Positions 26,896 through 36,169 of a stretch of 64,000 bases of DNA are shown here, in pieces. How positions within the stretch are numbered: the stretch's first letter is position 1; the number at the start of each line of letters is the position of its first letter. The position numbers and the translations under genes are program-made. The notes below the pieces were generated by a model that saw nothing but the letters and a program-made list of their open reading frames with translations, searched no databases and was not told the DNA's origin. Source of the stretch: Ruegeria haliotis (GTDB lineage Bacteria; Pseudomonadota; Alphaproteobacteria; Rhodobacterales; Rhodobacteraceae). The DNA is taken from assembly GCF_013377785.1 (NCBI RefSeq), contig NZ_JABXWT010000014.1, positions 54,681 to 118,680 on the forward strand, read 5' to 3'.

Positions 26896-29800
26896 TTAGG
26901 CCGTTGCTCCAGTTGGATCGGTGTGCAGGATATTGTCCGAATCCAGGCCGCTTAGATCGTTCAAGCCATCGAATATGGCGATGGTTTCAATGCTGGCAGT
27001 GTCCGGAGTTGAATAGTCGACTTTCACCAAGACACTGTCGTTTCCATCAGTTGCAAGCACGTAAACTTCGTCACCGGATATCGCCCCGGAGAAGCTTTCC
27101 ACCGCGGTTTCAATCGTTCCCGCTGTGAGGTCCGAAAGGACCGTGGTCAGACCGACAAAGCCCGTATCGGCGCCAAGAGCACTGCCAAGCGTGAGGGTTT
27201 CGGTGTCGGTGCCATCGCCCCGCAAAGATCCGACATCCAACCCACTAAACATCAGCGCGTCGGAAACTTCTGACGCCGGACCGACCGTGAATCCTGTGAC
27301 TGTATCGATGCCGTTATCCGCAGGGGTTGCTTCGAACACGACAACGTCTCGACCAGCATCCGTGACATCGATGGCGTCGTCACCTTCGCCGCCGCGAATG
27401 ATGGTATCAACTTCTGTTGCAGTGAGGGTATCGTTGCCATCGGTGCCAAGTTGTAAAGCTGTCGGCCCGCCATCAGGTGTAGTGATCGTCAATTCGATTG
27501 GCTGGCTTGCGTCCTGAACCGTCATGGTGAACGTAACCAGAGGTTGAGAAAGGTCGGTAAAAGTTGTCGCTGCTCCGGCAAAATTGATGGTATCTCCTGT
27601 GCCGGGATTTGCCAGGAACAGGTCAAACTCGCCGTTTTTTGTTTCTGATCCTGTGTCAAAGGTGGCGACTGACGAGTCGAACGCCAGTTCTGCGGTGATG
27701 GCCAAACCGCTGGAGATATCGCGATCAGAATCTGCATGGATCGCAAATGTCACGGTTGATCCACTGTGCGCCACTTCAGTAATGACATAGGCTGCGGCAA
27801 CGTGTGCCGTGATCCCATCGGACACGGGCAGAGGATCAGGCCCGCTGACTACCGTGGCCTGCGCTGAGAAATTCAAGTTGTCACCTGCAACTACCCCAGA
27901 AAAGTCAGATGCAGGAACGGTCAAGGACCATGAGCCGTCCGCCCCCACGGTGGCAGTACCGACCGAAGTGCTGTTGAGCAGAACGTCTACTGTTTGACCC
28001 ATACTTAAACCGACCGAAGAGCCGCTGATTGCCACACCTGCAGTCTGCGCATCTGTCAGTGAAAGCGTATCGTTTGACCCAACGGCATTCAGGCTCAGAA
28101 CGGGTCGAAAATCTGTGGCGATCGAAGCCGTCGCCACGGAAGAGCTGTTTCCGGCCGCGTCATCAACGGTTGCCGTGATAGGAAAACTCGTTCCGTCAGC
28201 CAGCGCAGCGAGATCCACAGCAGGCACTGTGGTCGTCCACGAACCTCCCGATGCGACAGCGGGATAGGTCTCGCCACCCAGAGTGACAGAAATTGTCTGC
28301 CCGTCTTCGGCTGTTGTGGTGCCTGAGATGTCAAGATCGCTGCCCCGTTCTACGACGTCAAGCACAGTGCCGACGGGCAACGCGTCCAGCGAGATGGTCG
28401 GCGCTGTGAAATCTGTTGTAAAAGTGGAAACATCCTGATTGGTGTTGCCTGCTGTATCCGAGACAGAAGCACTAACCCCATAAACTTCAGCATCCTGCAG
28501 CGTACTTAGGTCGGAAGCAGTAGCTGTATAAGTCCAAGTCCCACCAGTCACAGTGGTGGTTCCACTGACATCCACTGTGCCGTCAGCGCGTTCAATATTG
28601 ACTGATATCACTGTGCCATCAGGCGCGTCCGAGGTTCCGGACACAGCCAGATCAGTACCTTGCTCGACAGCATTCATCACCGAACCATCCGACAAGCCTG
28701 TTATGGCAAGCGTGGGAGATGTGAAATCCGTAGCATAGCTATTGCTGGCTTGAACGGCAGGATTACCGGCAACGTCAAGGACATCTGCAGTAACGTTCAC
28801 AGTCGCTCCGTCCGAAAGGGCGGTAAGATTGGCGGCGGGAACGGTCACGCTCCATCCGCCGCTCGAAGCCGTGCCGGTATAACTCTGACCATTCATGGTG
28901 ACCGTTACAGTTTGCCCATCTTCAGCCGTTGTCGAACCTGTGATGGTTAGGTCGGTTCCTTGTTCCGCCGCACTCATGATCGGGCCGTCGGAAAAACTGT
29001 CGATACTGAGCGTTGGTGCGCTGACATCCTTTGATAGGGGGACGCTGGCTTGTGGGGCGACAAGGCCGTCCGCATCGGTGACGTCGGCCGTTATGGTAAA
29101 ATCATTTCCATCCGCCAATGCTGTCAGGTTCGCGGTTGGGACCCTGACGCTCCAGCTGTCGCCTGACACTGTCGCGGAATAGGTCTGACCGTCCAGTGTT
29201 ACGGTGACTTGTTGACCATCGGCGATATTGCCGGTTGTACCGGTGATGGTCAGGTCCGACCCAACTTCGCTTGCGTTCAGAATGGCTCCCACAGGCAGTG
29301 ATGATATGGTGATCGAAGGGCCAGTCAGGTCCACCGGGACCGACACCGAGGCCGGTACCGCCGGGTTGCCTGCCGCATCGTCCACTGTCACGCTGATCAA
29401 TGCCGGAGTTCCAGAGGTCAGGCCGGCAAGATCGCCGCTTGGGATAGTGATATTCCAACCGCCGCCTGTGGCCGTGCCGGTATAAGTTTGACCGATAAAC
29501 GTTACGGTTACAGCCTGTCCGTCTTCGGCTGTGGTTGTGCCTGTCAGGGTTAGATCGCTGCCCAGATCGATCAGGTCGATCGACCCACCCGCCACGGCGT
29601 CAAGAGTAACGGTTGGCGCACTGAAATCAGTGTCGAAACTACCACTGACCTGAACTGCAGGGTTGCCCGCGCTGTCGGCAACATCCGCAGTGACAGCAAT
29701 GGTTGCGCCATCCGGCAGTGCGGTAAGATCCGCTGCCGGAACTGTCACACTCCACTGTCCACCTGATACGGTACCCGTATAGTCCTGCCCATTCACTGAG

Positions 29801-30783
29801 ACGGTTACAGCTTGCCCATTTTCCGCGTCTGTCGTGCCTGTTACGATCAGATCCGTTGCCTGTTCGGCGGTGTTCAAAACGGCTCCGTCCGAAAACCCGG
29901 CAATCGACAGGGTAGGTGGGAAAGTATCGACGTTGAACTGGGTGGTCTCAACAGACAATTCTTGACCCGCGTCATCCAGATTTCGGATTGTCACGGTCGA
30001 GACACCTTGGGGCAAGCTGCTGGCCTCAGCTGGTGTTAGCGAAATACTCCAACTTCCGTCAGCATTGGGCGTAACGGTTTTGACCAAAGAGCCAATTGTG
30101 ACTTCAACAGTGGTTGTTCCGTCCGTGGCGAAGGCGTTGGTGCTGGTGCTGTTCAGGGCAGTGGATTGAAGCCCGGCAAGGTTCAGGCTCGGGTGACTGG
30201 GTGTTGGCGCATCTGTGTCATCGCCACCGCCGCCTCCACCACCGGCCGCCGCTGCGGCGCCGGCCAGGCCAACGCCACCCAATGCCATACCGGCACCACT
30301 GATGCCACCTGCTGCAGCAGCACCGCCAGCTTCAGCGACACTGAACTGTGCAATTTCCGCGATTGCTTCTTCGGCGATCATGATTGCGCCACTGTCCAGA
30401 ATCTGAACGTTTTCAGCGGCCACAATCAGCGTGCGCCCGTCGGCCATTTTCAGCAAAGCATCGCCATTTTTCAACAGCTTGACCGATCGCACACCAGGAA
30501 TCGTTTCCGCGAATTGAAAGGCGTATAGTTCTTCAACCGAGGCTTGGGACAACGCTGGTAAAGCCATCAGTGTCGATCCAAACCCACCGGCGATGCCGCG
30601 TCCGGCCCAGCGACGGACCTTTCCGTCAATCCATTGACGGATGTGCTGTTTGCGTTCGGTGTCCGGTTGATCAGCAGCCGGATGAATAATGGAATCAGTT
30701 GCTTTGGTCATCGTTCGTGCCCTCACATGTGGTTTCCGCGTTCTTCCAAGGGGACAGGCCGGCCCGGTTGGGGTTTTGTTCAT
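26896..30783 (-). CDS. Large type I-secreted Ig-repeat adhesin with cohesin-like and RTX-like C-terminus
   Basis: 1295 residues from ATG 30783 (GAGGG upstream); an alternative ATG at 30711 also has GAGGG and would remove 24 residues. No Sec signal. Order: BapA-like prefix (about 60-145; LLKNGDALLKMADGRTLIV), glycine/alanine-rich stretch (about 148-185), eight Ig-like repeats of about 95-105 residues (about 190-995), a cohesin-like domain (about 997-1100; AELAFDSSVATFD), an RTX-like stretch (TDGNDTLTATEVDTIIRGG) and a C-terminal secretion region. It is the first gene of the operon with its own exporter, and is probably an adhesin or surface scaffold. Confidence 0.88.
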   Translation of the reverse strand: MNKTPTGPACPLGRTRKPHVRARTMTKATDSIIHPAADQPDTERKQHIRQWIDGKVRRWAGRGIAGGFGSTLMALPALSQASVEELYAFQFAETIPGVRSVKLLKNGDALLKMADGRTLIVAAENVQILDSGAIMIAEEAIAEIAQFSVAEAGGAAAAGGISGAGMALGGVGLAGAAAAAGGGGGGGDDTDAPTPSHPSLNLAGLQSTALNSTSTNAFATDGTTTVEVTIGSLVKTVTPNADGSWSISLTPAEASSLPQGVSTVTIRNLDDAGQELSVETTQFNVDTFPPTLSIAGFSDGAVLNTAEQATDLIVTGTTDAENGQAVTVSVNGQDYTGTVSGGQWSVTVPAADLTALPDGATIAVTADVADSAGNPAVQVSGSFDTDFSAPTVTLDAVAGGSIDLIDLGSDLTLTGTTTAEDGQAVTVTFIGQTYTGTATGGGWNITIPSGDLAGLTSGTPALISVTVDDAAGNPAVPASVSVPVDLTGPSITISSLPVGAILNASEVGSDLTITGTTGNIADGQQVTVTLDGQTYSATVSGDSWSVRVPTANLTALADGNDFTITADVTDADGLVAPQASVPLSKDVSAPTLSIDSFSDGPIMSAAEQGTDLTITGSTTAEDGQTVTVTMNGQSYTGTASSGGWSVTVPAANLTALSDGATVNVTADVLDVAGNPAVQASNSYATDFTSPTLAITGLSDGSVMNAVEQGTDLAVSGTSDAPDGTVISVNIERADGTVDVSGTTTVTGGTWTYTATASDLSTLQDAEVYGVSASVSDTAGNTNQDVSTFTTDFTAPTISLDALPVGTVLDVVERGSDLDISGTTTAEDGQTISVTLGGETYPAVASGGSWTTTVPAVDLAALADGTSFPITATVDDAAGNSSSVATASIATDFRPVLSLNAVGSNDTLSLTDAQTAGVAISGSSVGLSMGQTVDVLLNSTSVGTATVGADGSWSLTVPASDFSGVVAGDNLNFSAQATVVSGPDPLPVSDGITAHVAAAYVITEVAHSGSTVTFAIHADSDRDISSGLAITAELAFDSSVATFDTGSETKNGEFDLFLANPGTGDTINFAGAATTFTDLSQPLVTFTMTVQDASQPIELTITTPDGGPTALQLGTDGNDTLTATEVDTIIRGGEGDDAIDVTDAGRDVVVFEATPADNGIDTVTGFTVGPASEVSDALMFSGLDVGSLRGDGTDTETLTLGSALGADTGFVGLTTVLSDLTAGTIETAVESFSGAISGDEVYVLATDGNDSVLVKVDYSTPDTASIETIAIFDGLNDLSGLDSDNILHTDPTGATA
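27795..30205 (-). repeat. Eight tandem Ig-like domain repeats inside the adhesin gene
   Basis: Each unit is roughly 300 bases and encodes a start like APTLSIDSFSDG, a core GTTTAEDGQTVTVT, a middle SVTVPAANLTAL and an end DVAGNPAV. Copies 2 to 7 are closest; the first and last are divergent. Protein identity is clear but DNA identity is only moderate, so the array looks old rather than freshly duplicated. Confidence 0.85.
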
Positions 30784-30943
30784 CTGTCTTGCCCTCTGAT
30801 TATTGCTGCGATCGGACGAGGAAAAATTGAGTTAAACTGAAGCCGAACTCCTCGTTTTCACCACATTCTTGCTTTGGTTTAGGTCTGGGCATCGGATCAT
30901 CCTGTTGTCAGTGCCAGGGGTGGCGTTGGAGGTGACGGTTGTG

Positions 30944-32992
30944 ATGCTTCAGTTCGAAGGTGTGGTGGCAACGGGGAGCGTGGCGCTCGATTCAGGTATC
31001 GGCGATACGGCTTTAAAAACGTTTAACGGGGACACGTATCTCTACACCGTGACCGGACCGACCGGTGGCATTGCCGTGTGGCGGCTGGTGGACGGGGCGC
31101 TGCCGCAAATTGTGGATACCGAGTATTACGGCGGCGCGATCACTTTTCAGATGGGCCGCAGCGGTATCCCGGTGACGCTGGCAGGAGAAGACCAGTTGGT
31201 GTTGGACGTGAACACCGCGACGGGTCTGGTCGGTTATGATCTGAATGCTGACGGCACCATAGGCAGCCTGCAGGAAACTGACACGCTGAGTGGTGGTGGC
31301 GATATCTCGGCATTGGTTCAGATGTCGCTGGGATCAGCCGATCTGCTAGCCATCGCGCATGAAGATACCGGTCAAATCGGGACATATCATGTCAATAATG
31401 ACGGGACGCTCAGTCTTGCGGGGTTCGTGGTCGGAGAGGCTGATTCGATGCAGGCCATCCAGTCCGGGGCAGGGCGGTTCGTAGTCTCCTCCGATGCGGC
31501 CAGCAATGCCATCACCACCTACAGAGTTGATCCAAATAGCGGCACCTTGAGTGCAATCGACAACAGTGCCACCACTGGAACACTTGGGATTGCAACGCCC
31601 ACAGCGGTCGAGGTCGTTGAAGCCTATGGTCAGTCCTGGGTGGTCGTGGCGGGCTCTGGCAGTAATTCGGTCAGTGTGATGAGGCTGAGCAGCGATGGGC
31701 GCCTGATCCCTACAGATCACGTGCTGGACACACTCGATACGCGGTTTGAATCGGTTCAGGACCTCTCTGTGATCGAGGTGGATGGGCGCGTCTTTGTTGT
31801 CGCCGCTGGAGGGGATGACGGGATCACATTGTATACCCTGACGCCCGACGGGCAGTTGGTACATCTCGACAGCATTGCGGATTCGGTGGAGAGCGGGCTG
31901 CAAAACGTTCAAACCCTGAGCGTCGCTCATGTTGGGGACGAGTTACAGATTCTAGCCACTGCCCAGCAGGATGCCGGAGTGAATCTGCTGACCGTATCGG
32001 TCGCTGATCTGGGTGTGGTGCGCGAGGGGTTTGGCACAGTCAATGGCACCGCCTCGGATGACATGCTGAGTGGCAGCGTATTGGAAACCACGCTGTTGGG
32101 TGGGGCCGGAGAGGACATCCTGATCGCCGGTACTGCTGCCACCACGATGACAGGCGGGTCAGGTGCCGACATCTTTGTTATGCAAGCTGGGAGTGACCCG
32201 ACCACGATCACTGATTTCGAAGCCGGCATCGACCGATTGGACCTGTTCGACTACCTGTTGCTGCGGTCGCCCACGCAATTGACGTTTACCACGACGGCCC
32301 AGGGGGCCGAGATCGAATACCGGGATGAGTCAATTCAGATATTCTCGGCCTCGGGTGGGTCTCTGACGAGCGCTGAGGTGTTTGGTGCGGGATTCGGCGG
32401 TCCGGATCACATCCCGGTTGATTTTGGTGATTTTGGTGGATTGGAACCTGACAGTTCGGGCGGTGTTCAGGGGGGTATTTCTGTGAATTCAGAGACAGCC
32501 AATCCCGGCCTGACTGACGCGGAGATCAGATTCACACCAGACGGCGGCGGCACAATCAGCGTTACAGCTGATGAGGATGGGGCGTTCGATCTGGACCTAC
32601 CCTCTGGAACCTTCCCCGGCGCGTTGGAGATCATCAAAACGTATTCCACAGCCAGTGGTGAAATAAATGCGCTGGATGCCTTGCAGGTTTTGCGCATCTC
32701 GGTCGGGTTGGATCCAACGTGGGGACCGGCTACGCCCGAGAACCTGATCGCGGCAGATATCACGCAGGACGGAACCATCAATGCGTTGGATGCTCTGGCT
32801 ATTTTGCAGGTGGCAGTAGGGCAATCCACGGCGCACGAGGCCGAATGGGTATTTCTGGATGCCGATGCTGACCTGTCGGGCATCACACCAAACAATGTGC
32901 ATTACGAAACGGGCGTTGATGTTGTGGCCATGGATGGCTTGATCTCAATCGACATGACCTCGATCCTTCTGGGCAATCTGGAAGCCGTCTGA
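30944..32992 (+). CDS. Secreted beta-propeller, RTX and dockerin-like protein
   Basis: 682 residues from ATG 30944, preceded by GGAGGTGAC; the frame opens at 30869 but that part is unlike the family. No Sec signal. About 1-360 are propeller-like repeats (FVVAAGGDDGITLYTL and relatives). About 365-440 hold RTX-like repeats (TASDDMLSGS, GGAGEDILIAG, GGSGADIF). About 569-627 hold two dockerin-like EF-hand repeats: the second (DITQDGTINALDAL) has all ligand positions plausible, the first (STASGEINALDAL) has lost several. It is divergent from the adhesin and likely leaves by the same type I system. Confidence 0.83.
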   Translation: MLQFEGVVATGSVALDSGIGDTALKTFNGDTYLYTVTGPTGGIAVWRLVDGALPQIVDTEYYGGAITFQMGRSGIPVTLAGEDQLVLDVNTATGLVGYDLNADGTIGSLQETDTLSGGGDISALVQMSLGSADLLAIAHEDTGQIGTYHVNNDGTLSLAGFVVGEADSMQAIQSGAGRFVVSSDAASNAITTYRVDPNSGTLSAIDNSATTGTLGIATPTAVEVVEAYGQSWVVVAGSGSNSVSVMRLSSDGRLIPTDHVLDTLDTRFESVQDLSVIEVDGRVFVVAAGGDDGITLYTLTPDGQLVHLDSIADSVESGLQNVQTLSVAHVGDELQILATAQQDAGVNLLTVSVADLGVVREGFGTVNGTASDDMLSGSVLETTLLGGAGEDILIAGTAATTMTGGSGADIFVMQAGSDPTTITDFEAGIDRLDLFDYLLLRSPTQLTFTTTAQGAEIEYRDESIQIFSASGGSLTSAEVFGAGFGGPDHIPVDFGDFGGLEPDSSGGVQGGISVNSETANPGLTDAEIRFTPDGGGTISVTADEDGAFDLDLPSGTFPGALEIIKTYSTASGEINALDALQVLRISVGLDPTWGPATPENLIAADITQDGTINALDALAILQVAVGQSTAHEAEWVFLDADADLSGITPNNVHYETGVDVVAMDGLISIDMTSILLGNLEAV

Positions 32993-33319
32993 TTTCTTGC
33001 ACTGGTTTTTCTAGCGTCACTCACCGTTTGTGCGTCATTGGTTTTGGTCGACCGGTTGAGGAGCGGGCGTTCGTTTAACATGCAGAGAGCTCTGGCAAAG
33101 AACCCTACCGGTCTGAAACGGCATTGGTCGATGCCATTCGCATTTTCTGCATAGTTGCTTGGTGGACGTGCATGTATCAATGACCAGCCGATGACGATGG
33201 GGAAACCTACTGTATGATACTACGCAGCGCTTGAATCGGCCAGACGGTAGACAAAACTGACGTTCATGCCCTTGTTAAAGGCCCGTCACAAAATACGATT
33301 GCGGATTGACTTTGCGATG
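32993..33319. other. 327-bp gap between convergent genes
   Basis: No coding region, RNA gene or strong hairpin was recognised between the dockerin protein and the convergent NTF2-like gene. Short frames cross it on both strands but resemble nothing known. Confidence 0.5.
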
Positions 33320-34081
33320 TCAGAATTTCCCGTTCTCGTTCTTCCATTCATGGCGTGGTGCAATCGCTGAGACGGTGTTCCAGTGTTCCACAATTTTGCC
33401 GTCGGCCACACGGAACAGATCATACAAACCCGAATGAACGCCATTTTTGCTTCCTTCGCACATGCACAATACAAAATTTCCTTCGGCAAGAACGCGATGC
33501 AAGTGCTGGTAGGCGATCCGGGGCGTGCCGTCAGGCAGCAAAGCTTCAAGCGAAGCCCGAAGGGACGTACTGCTGTCAGGGATCTCCGGGTCATGCTGGA
33601 CAAGGTCGTCAACGGCGAACGTTTCCAACAGCTCGTGGCGCCGTTCGACAAGCACCTTTTGCGCAAATGTGGTCACCAGGGCCCGGTTGACTTCTGTTTT
33701 GTCCAAATCGGTGATAGCCGTTTCACCATCGAGCATGCCCCGGCCCGACGGGTTGGGTGGCTGTCTCATCTGGATGTTGTCCCAGTGTTCGACCGCCTTG
33801 CCATTTTCGAACCGAAACACTTCAAAGGCCACTTCTACGCCGTTGAAATCATATTCGTTATGGGCGAAGGCGAAATCACCATCCTCAAAGACACGTACAA
33901 AGGTAACGCGCGGATTCGTACTGGCGAGGTGCGCAAACAGTTCGGCGAGACCAAGGCTGCCCCCGCCTGTGCGCGGGTTGTGTTGGATGTATGTGTCCTC
34001 GTTAACAACCGTGGCCGCCTCTGGATCTCCGGTTTCGATACCCTTCAGAAGTTTTTGCAGCAATTCCTTTTTAGCCATCAT
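33320..34081 (-). CDS. Double-domain SnoaL/NTF2-like protein
   Basis: 253 residues; AAGGAA precedes two consecutive ATGs. Two NTF2-like halves are visible: one with YIQHNPRTGGG and VEHWDNIQ, the second with LVQHDPEIPDS and IVEHWNTVSAI. The QHNP and EHWD pattern is typical of SnoaL-like proteins of unknown substrate. It stands alone, and its sequence differs from the six SnoaL-like proteins of the catabolic cluster further along the window. Function not assigned. Confidence 0.82.
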   Translation of the reverse strand: MMAKKELLQKLLKGIETGDPEAATVVNEDTYIQHNPRTGGGSLGLAELFAHLASTNPRVTFVRVFEDGDFAFAHNEYDFNGVEVAFEVFRFENGKAVEHWDNIQMRQPPNPSGRGMLDGETAITDLDKTEVNRALVTTFAQKVLVERRHELLETFAVDDLVQHDPEIPDSSTSLRASLEALLPDGTPRIAYQHLHRVLAEGNFVLCMCEGSKNGVHSGLYDLFRVADGKIVEHWNTVSAIAPRHEWKNENGKF

Positions 34082-34907
34082 GCCGTGGGGTTCCTTGTTT
34101 GCACCCGTCCGGCCAATGCCCGGGTTGGATTGGTGCGCTGATTTAGATGGTAGATTAAGTGGTGCGAACTATTTCGGGAAGTACAGATAGCGCGACCGGC
34201 CGAGATCAACAAAGGTGATGCAGACCTCCGGGCCTTCACAGCGGTCACAATGGAATCTCCCGCCTTTCATGAAGGCTAATGCCTTCCGCCGGTCGCTGCT
34301 TTGACTCCATCCCCACGACGTTCCGTGCGACGTTGCCAAACCTGACTAGATACCCCGACTGCCGCCAGCTCTGTGTCGCGGGGTCAATATGTTGATGCAG
34401 TTATTCTAGGGTTCCCACCCTGGCACGTCGGGCACCTTGCATGAACAGCTGCTTACCATAGTAGAGACGGCGATGTTGTGCTGGAAAAAAGCCCGGACCT
34501 GAAAGAAACTTTGGCAATCCCCTCTCGGAAATACACGGCGCAAAAGCAAAGTTTAACTAACATTGGAATCAGGTGCAGCGAATTTGCACTTCTCTTTGCA
34601 ACCATTTTTGGTCCGGTTCGGTTGGACCGCTGCACGCATGTGTCGGAGCGGTCGTAGAGCGCCCAACTTAGTCCCATGCCTCAAATTGAGCAGTGCGAAC
34701 CTGAGGTATAATCATCCGCAGAGCTCATCCGGTAAAGAACGATCCCGTCTCTGGTTTTTGAAAGGGGTATCAGGTCATGTTGCTCCTTCCATCTGCCTAT
34801 GACGGAATTCAGTTTTTTCGGTCTACAAGAGCCTAACCTGCTGGGTGAAGCAGCCTGTACATCCCACTATTGGCGGATGCTGTACATTGCCTGAAAGGCT
34901 GCTCTGA
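34082..34907. other. 826-bp region without a confident gene
   Basis: No conserved gene was recognised. It contains scattered short frames on both strands and no tRNA-like fold. Composition differs little from its flanks. It may hold the decayed remains of a gene, or regulatory sequence for the flanking genes. Confidence 0.45.
34169..34270 (-). CDS. Possible 33-residue cysteine-containing small protein
   Basis: An ATG-started frame encoding a basic peptide with CDRCEGPEVC near the N-terminus and LGRSRYLYFPK at the end. The CxxC spacing suggests a metal-binding knuckle, but I know no matching family. There is no clear ribosome binding site, so it may be a chance frame or the end of a decayed gene. 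Confidence 0.22.
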   Translation of the reverse strand: MKGGRFHCDRCEGPEVCITFVDLGRSRYLYFPK

Positions 34908-36065
34908 TCATGCATGGGCAATGCGTTGATTGCGGTGACGCTTCCAGACGGTAACAATCATCAGTGTGGCGGCGACCTGAACGGTCGCGAAAACTGCCAT
35001 CGCGGATAACAGCCCGAACTGGTCAGCCAATGCACCGCTCGCAATCACGGGTAGTGGAAACCCGAAATATGCATAGGCGAGCATGCCCGCTGTCGCCCGT
35101 GCCCTGTCTTCATCGGCGCGCAACGAAACCTCGGCCAAGGATGCAAGGTATGTGAAGCCATAGCTTGCCGCACTCGTGATGCAGGTTCCAGCGAGAATCA
35201 GCATCAGCATTTCGGCCCAAACTCCGGCAAGCAGGACAAGGAAACCCATCGGTATCAGGACGAACCCCAAGGCCAGAGCTTGAGTGTTGCTCATGCGTTT
35301 TGCGATGGGTTGGCACAGAAAACCTACGAATATAGCGAGGAAGATAACGAGGCCTGTCCACCCTCCAAGATCATTTGCGGCGAGCTGGAGAGGCACGACG
35401 GAAATGGTCATGCCTGTCGTGGACCAAGCCAGAGCCATCGCCGCCCCGAACACCCAAGTGCCGGTTGGAAAAACGGGAAGGCGCAAGAGGGATACGGGTT
35501 TGGAATGAAACACTTTGGGCAATCGCAGTGCGATTATTGCCAAGACCGGAGCGATCACAAACAGCACGATATAGCTGGTCGGCAAAAGCGTGGGGCCTTG
35601 TACCTTCAGGCTAATGCCTGTCGCCAAAGCGCCGCCTCCGAAACCAAGTGATGTAGCCGAAGTCACCATCAATGCAGCAGTCTTTGCACGGTTTATGCCG
35701 AGGATCTCGGTCATATACGCTGTCCCGGATGTCGTGGCGAGAGCGGTTCCAATGCCCAGCAGAACCCGCGCCACAACAAGGTTTGTCCAACTTGGGGCTT
35801 GAACCAGCAATGTCGTTGCCACCGACCCCAAAACCAGAGCTAACGCAATGGGAATGCGCCGCCCGATCCTGTCCGACAACCCACCAAGCAGCAACAACGT
35901 GGGCATCAGCCCGCCCACATAGGCGGAAAATGCGACTGTCACCGCTGTCGCGCCGACATTACTTGCTGCAGCATATACGTCGTAAAGCGGGGCCTGGAGA
36001 TTCACTGCGAAGGTAACGGTGAACAGGCATAGCGCCAGTAAAGCAGACGGGACAACACGCGACAT
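34908..36065 (-). CDS. MFS transporter, DHA1-like (12 helices)
   Basis: 385 residues, GAGG eight bases before the ATG. Twelve hydrophobic segments, with the MFS loop motif GGLSDRIGRRIP between helices 2 and 3. A small-molecule exporter of unknown substrate. It is divergent from the MocR-type regulator 104 bases away, which suggests that regulator controls it. Confidence 0.88.
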   Translation of the reverse strand: MSRVVPSALLALCLFTVTFAVNLQAPLYDVYAAASNVGATAVTVAFSAYVGGLMPTLLLLGGLSDRIGRRIPIALALVLGSVATTLLVQAPSWTNLVVARVLLGIGTALATTSGTAYMTEILGINRAKTAALMVTSATSLGFGGGALATGISLKVQGPTLLPTSYIVLFVIAPVLAIIALRLPKVFHSKPVSLLRLPVFPTGTWVFGAAMALAWSTTGMTISVVPLQLAANDLGGWTGLVIFLAIFVGFLCQPIAKRMSNTQALALGFVLIPMGFLVLLAGVWAEMLMLILAGTCITSAASYGFTYLASLAEVSLRADEDRARATAGMLAYAYFGFPLPVIASGALADQFGLLSAMAVFATVQVAATLMIVTVWKRHRNQRIAHA

Positions 36066-36169
36066 CGAACGAACCTCATTGATTGACTCAGGTTCGAAAT
36101 GTCACGAGGATCACTTTATGACAATTTTTCTATTGTACTAATAACAGTTCAGCCAATCACGGTACTCCG

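Noticed and set aside
27795..30205. Regular repeats that could suggest a CRISPR array
   Set aside because: Units are about 300 bases, coding and divergent; they are Ig-like domains.
34453..34677. 74-codon minus-strand frame in the gap before the MFS gene
   Set aside because: No recognisable domain or ribosome binding site; likely chance.
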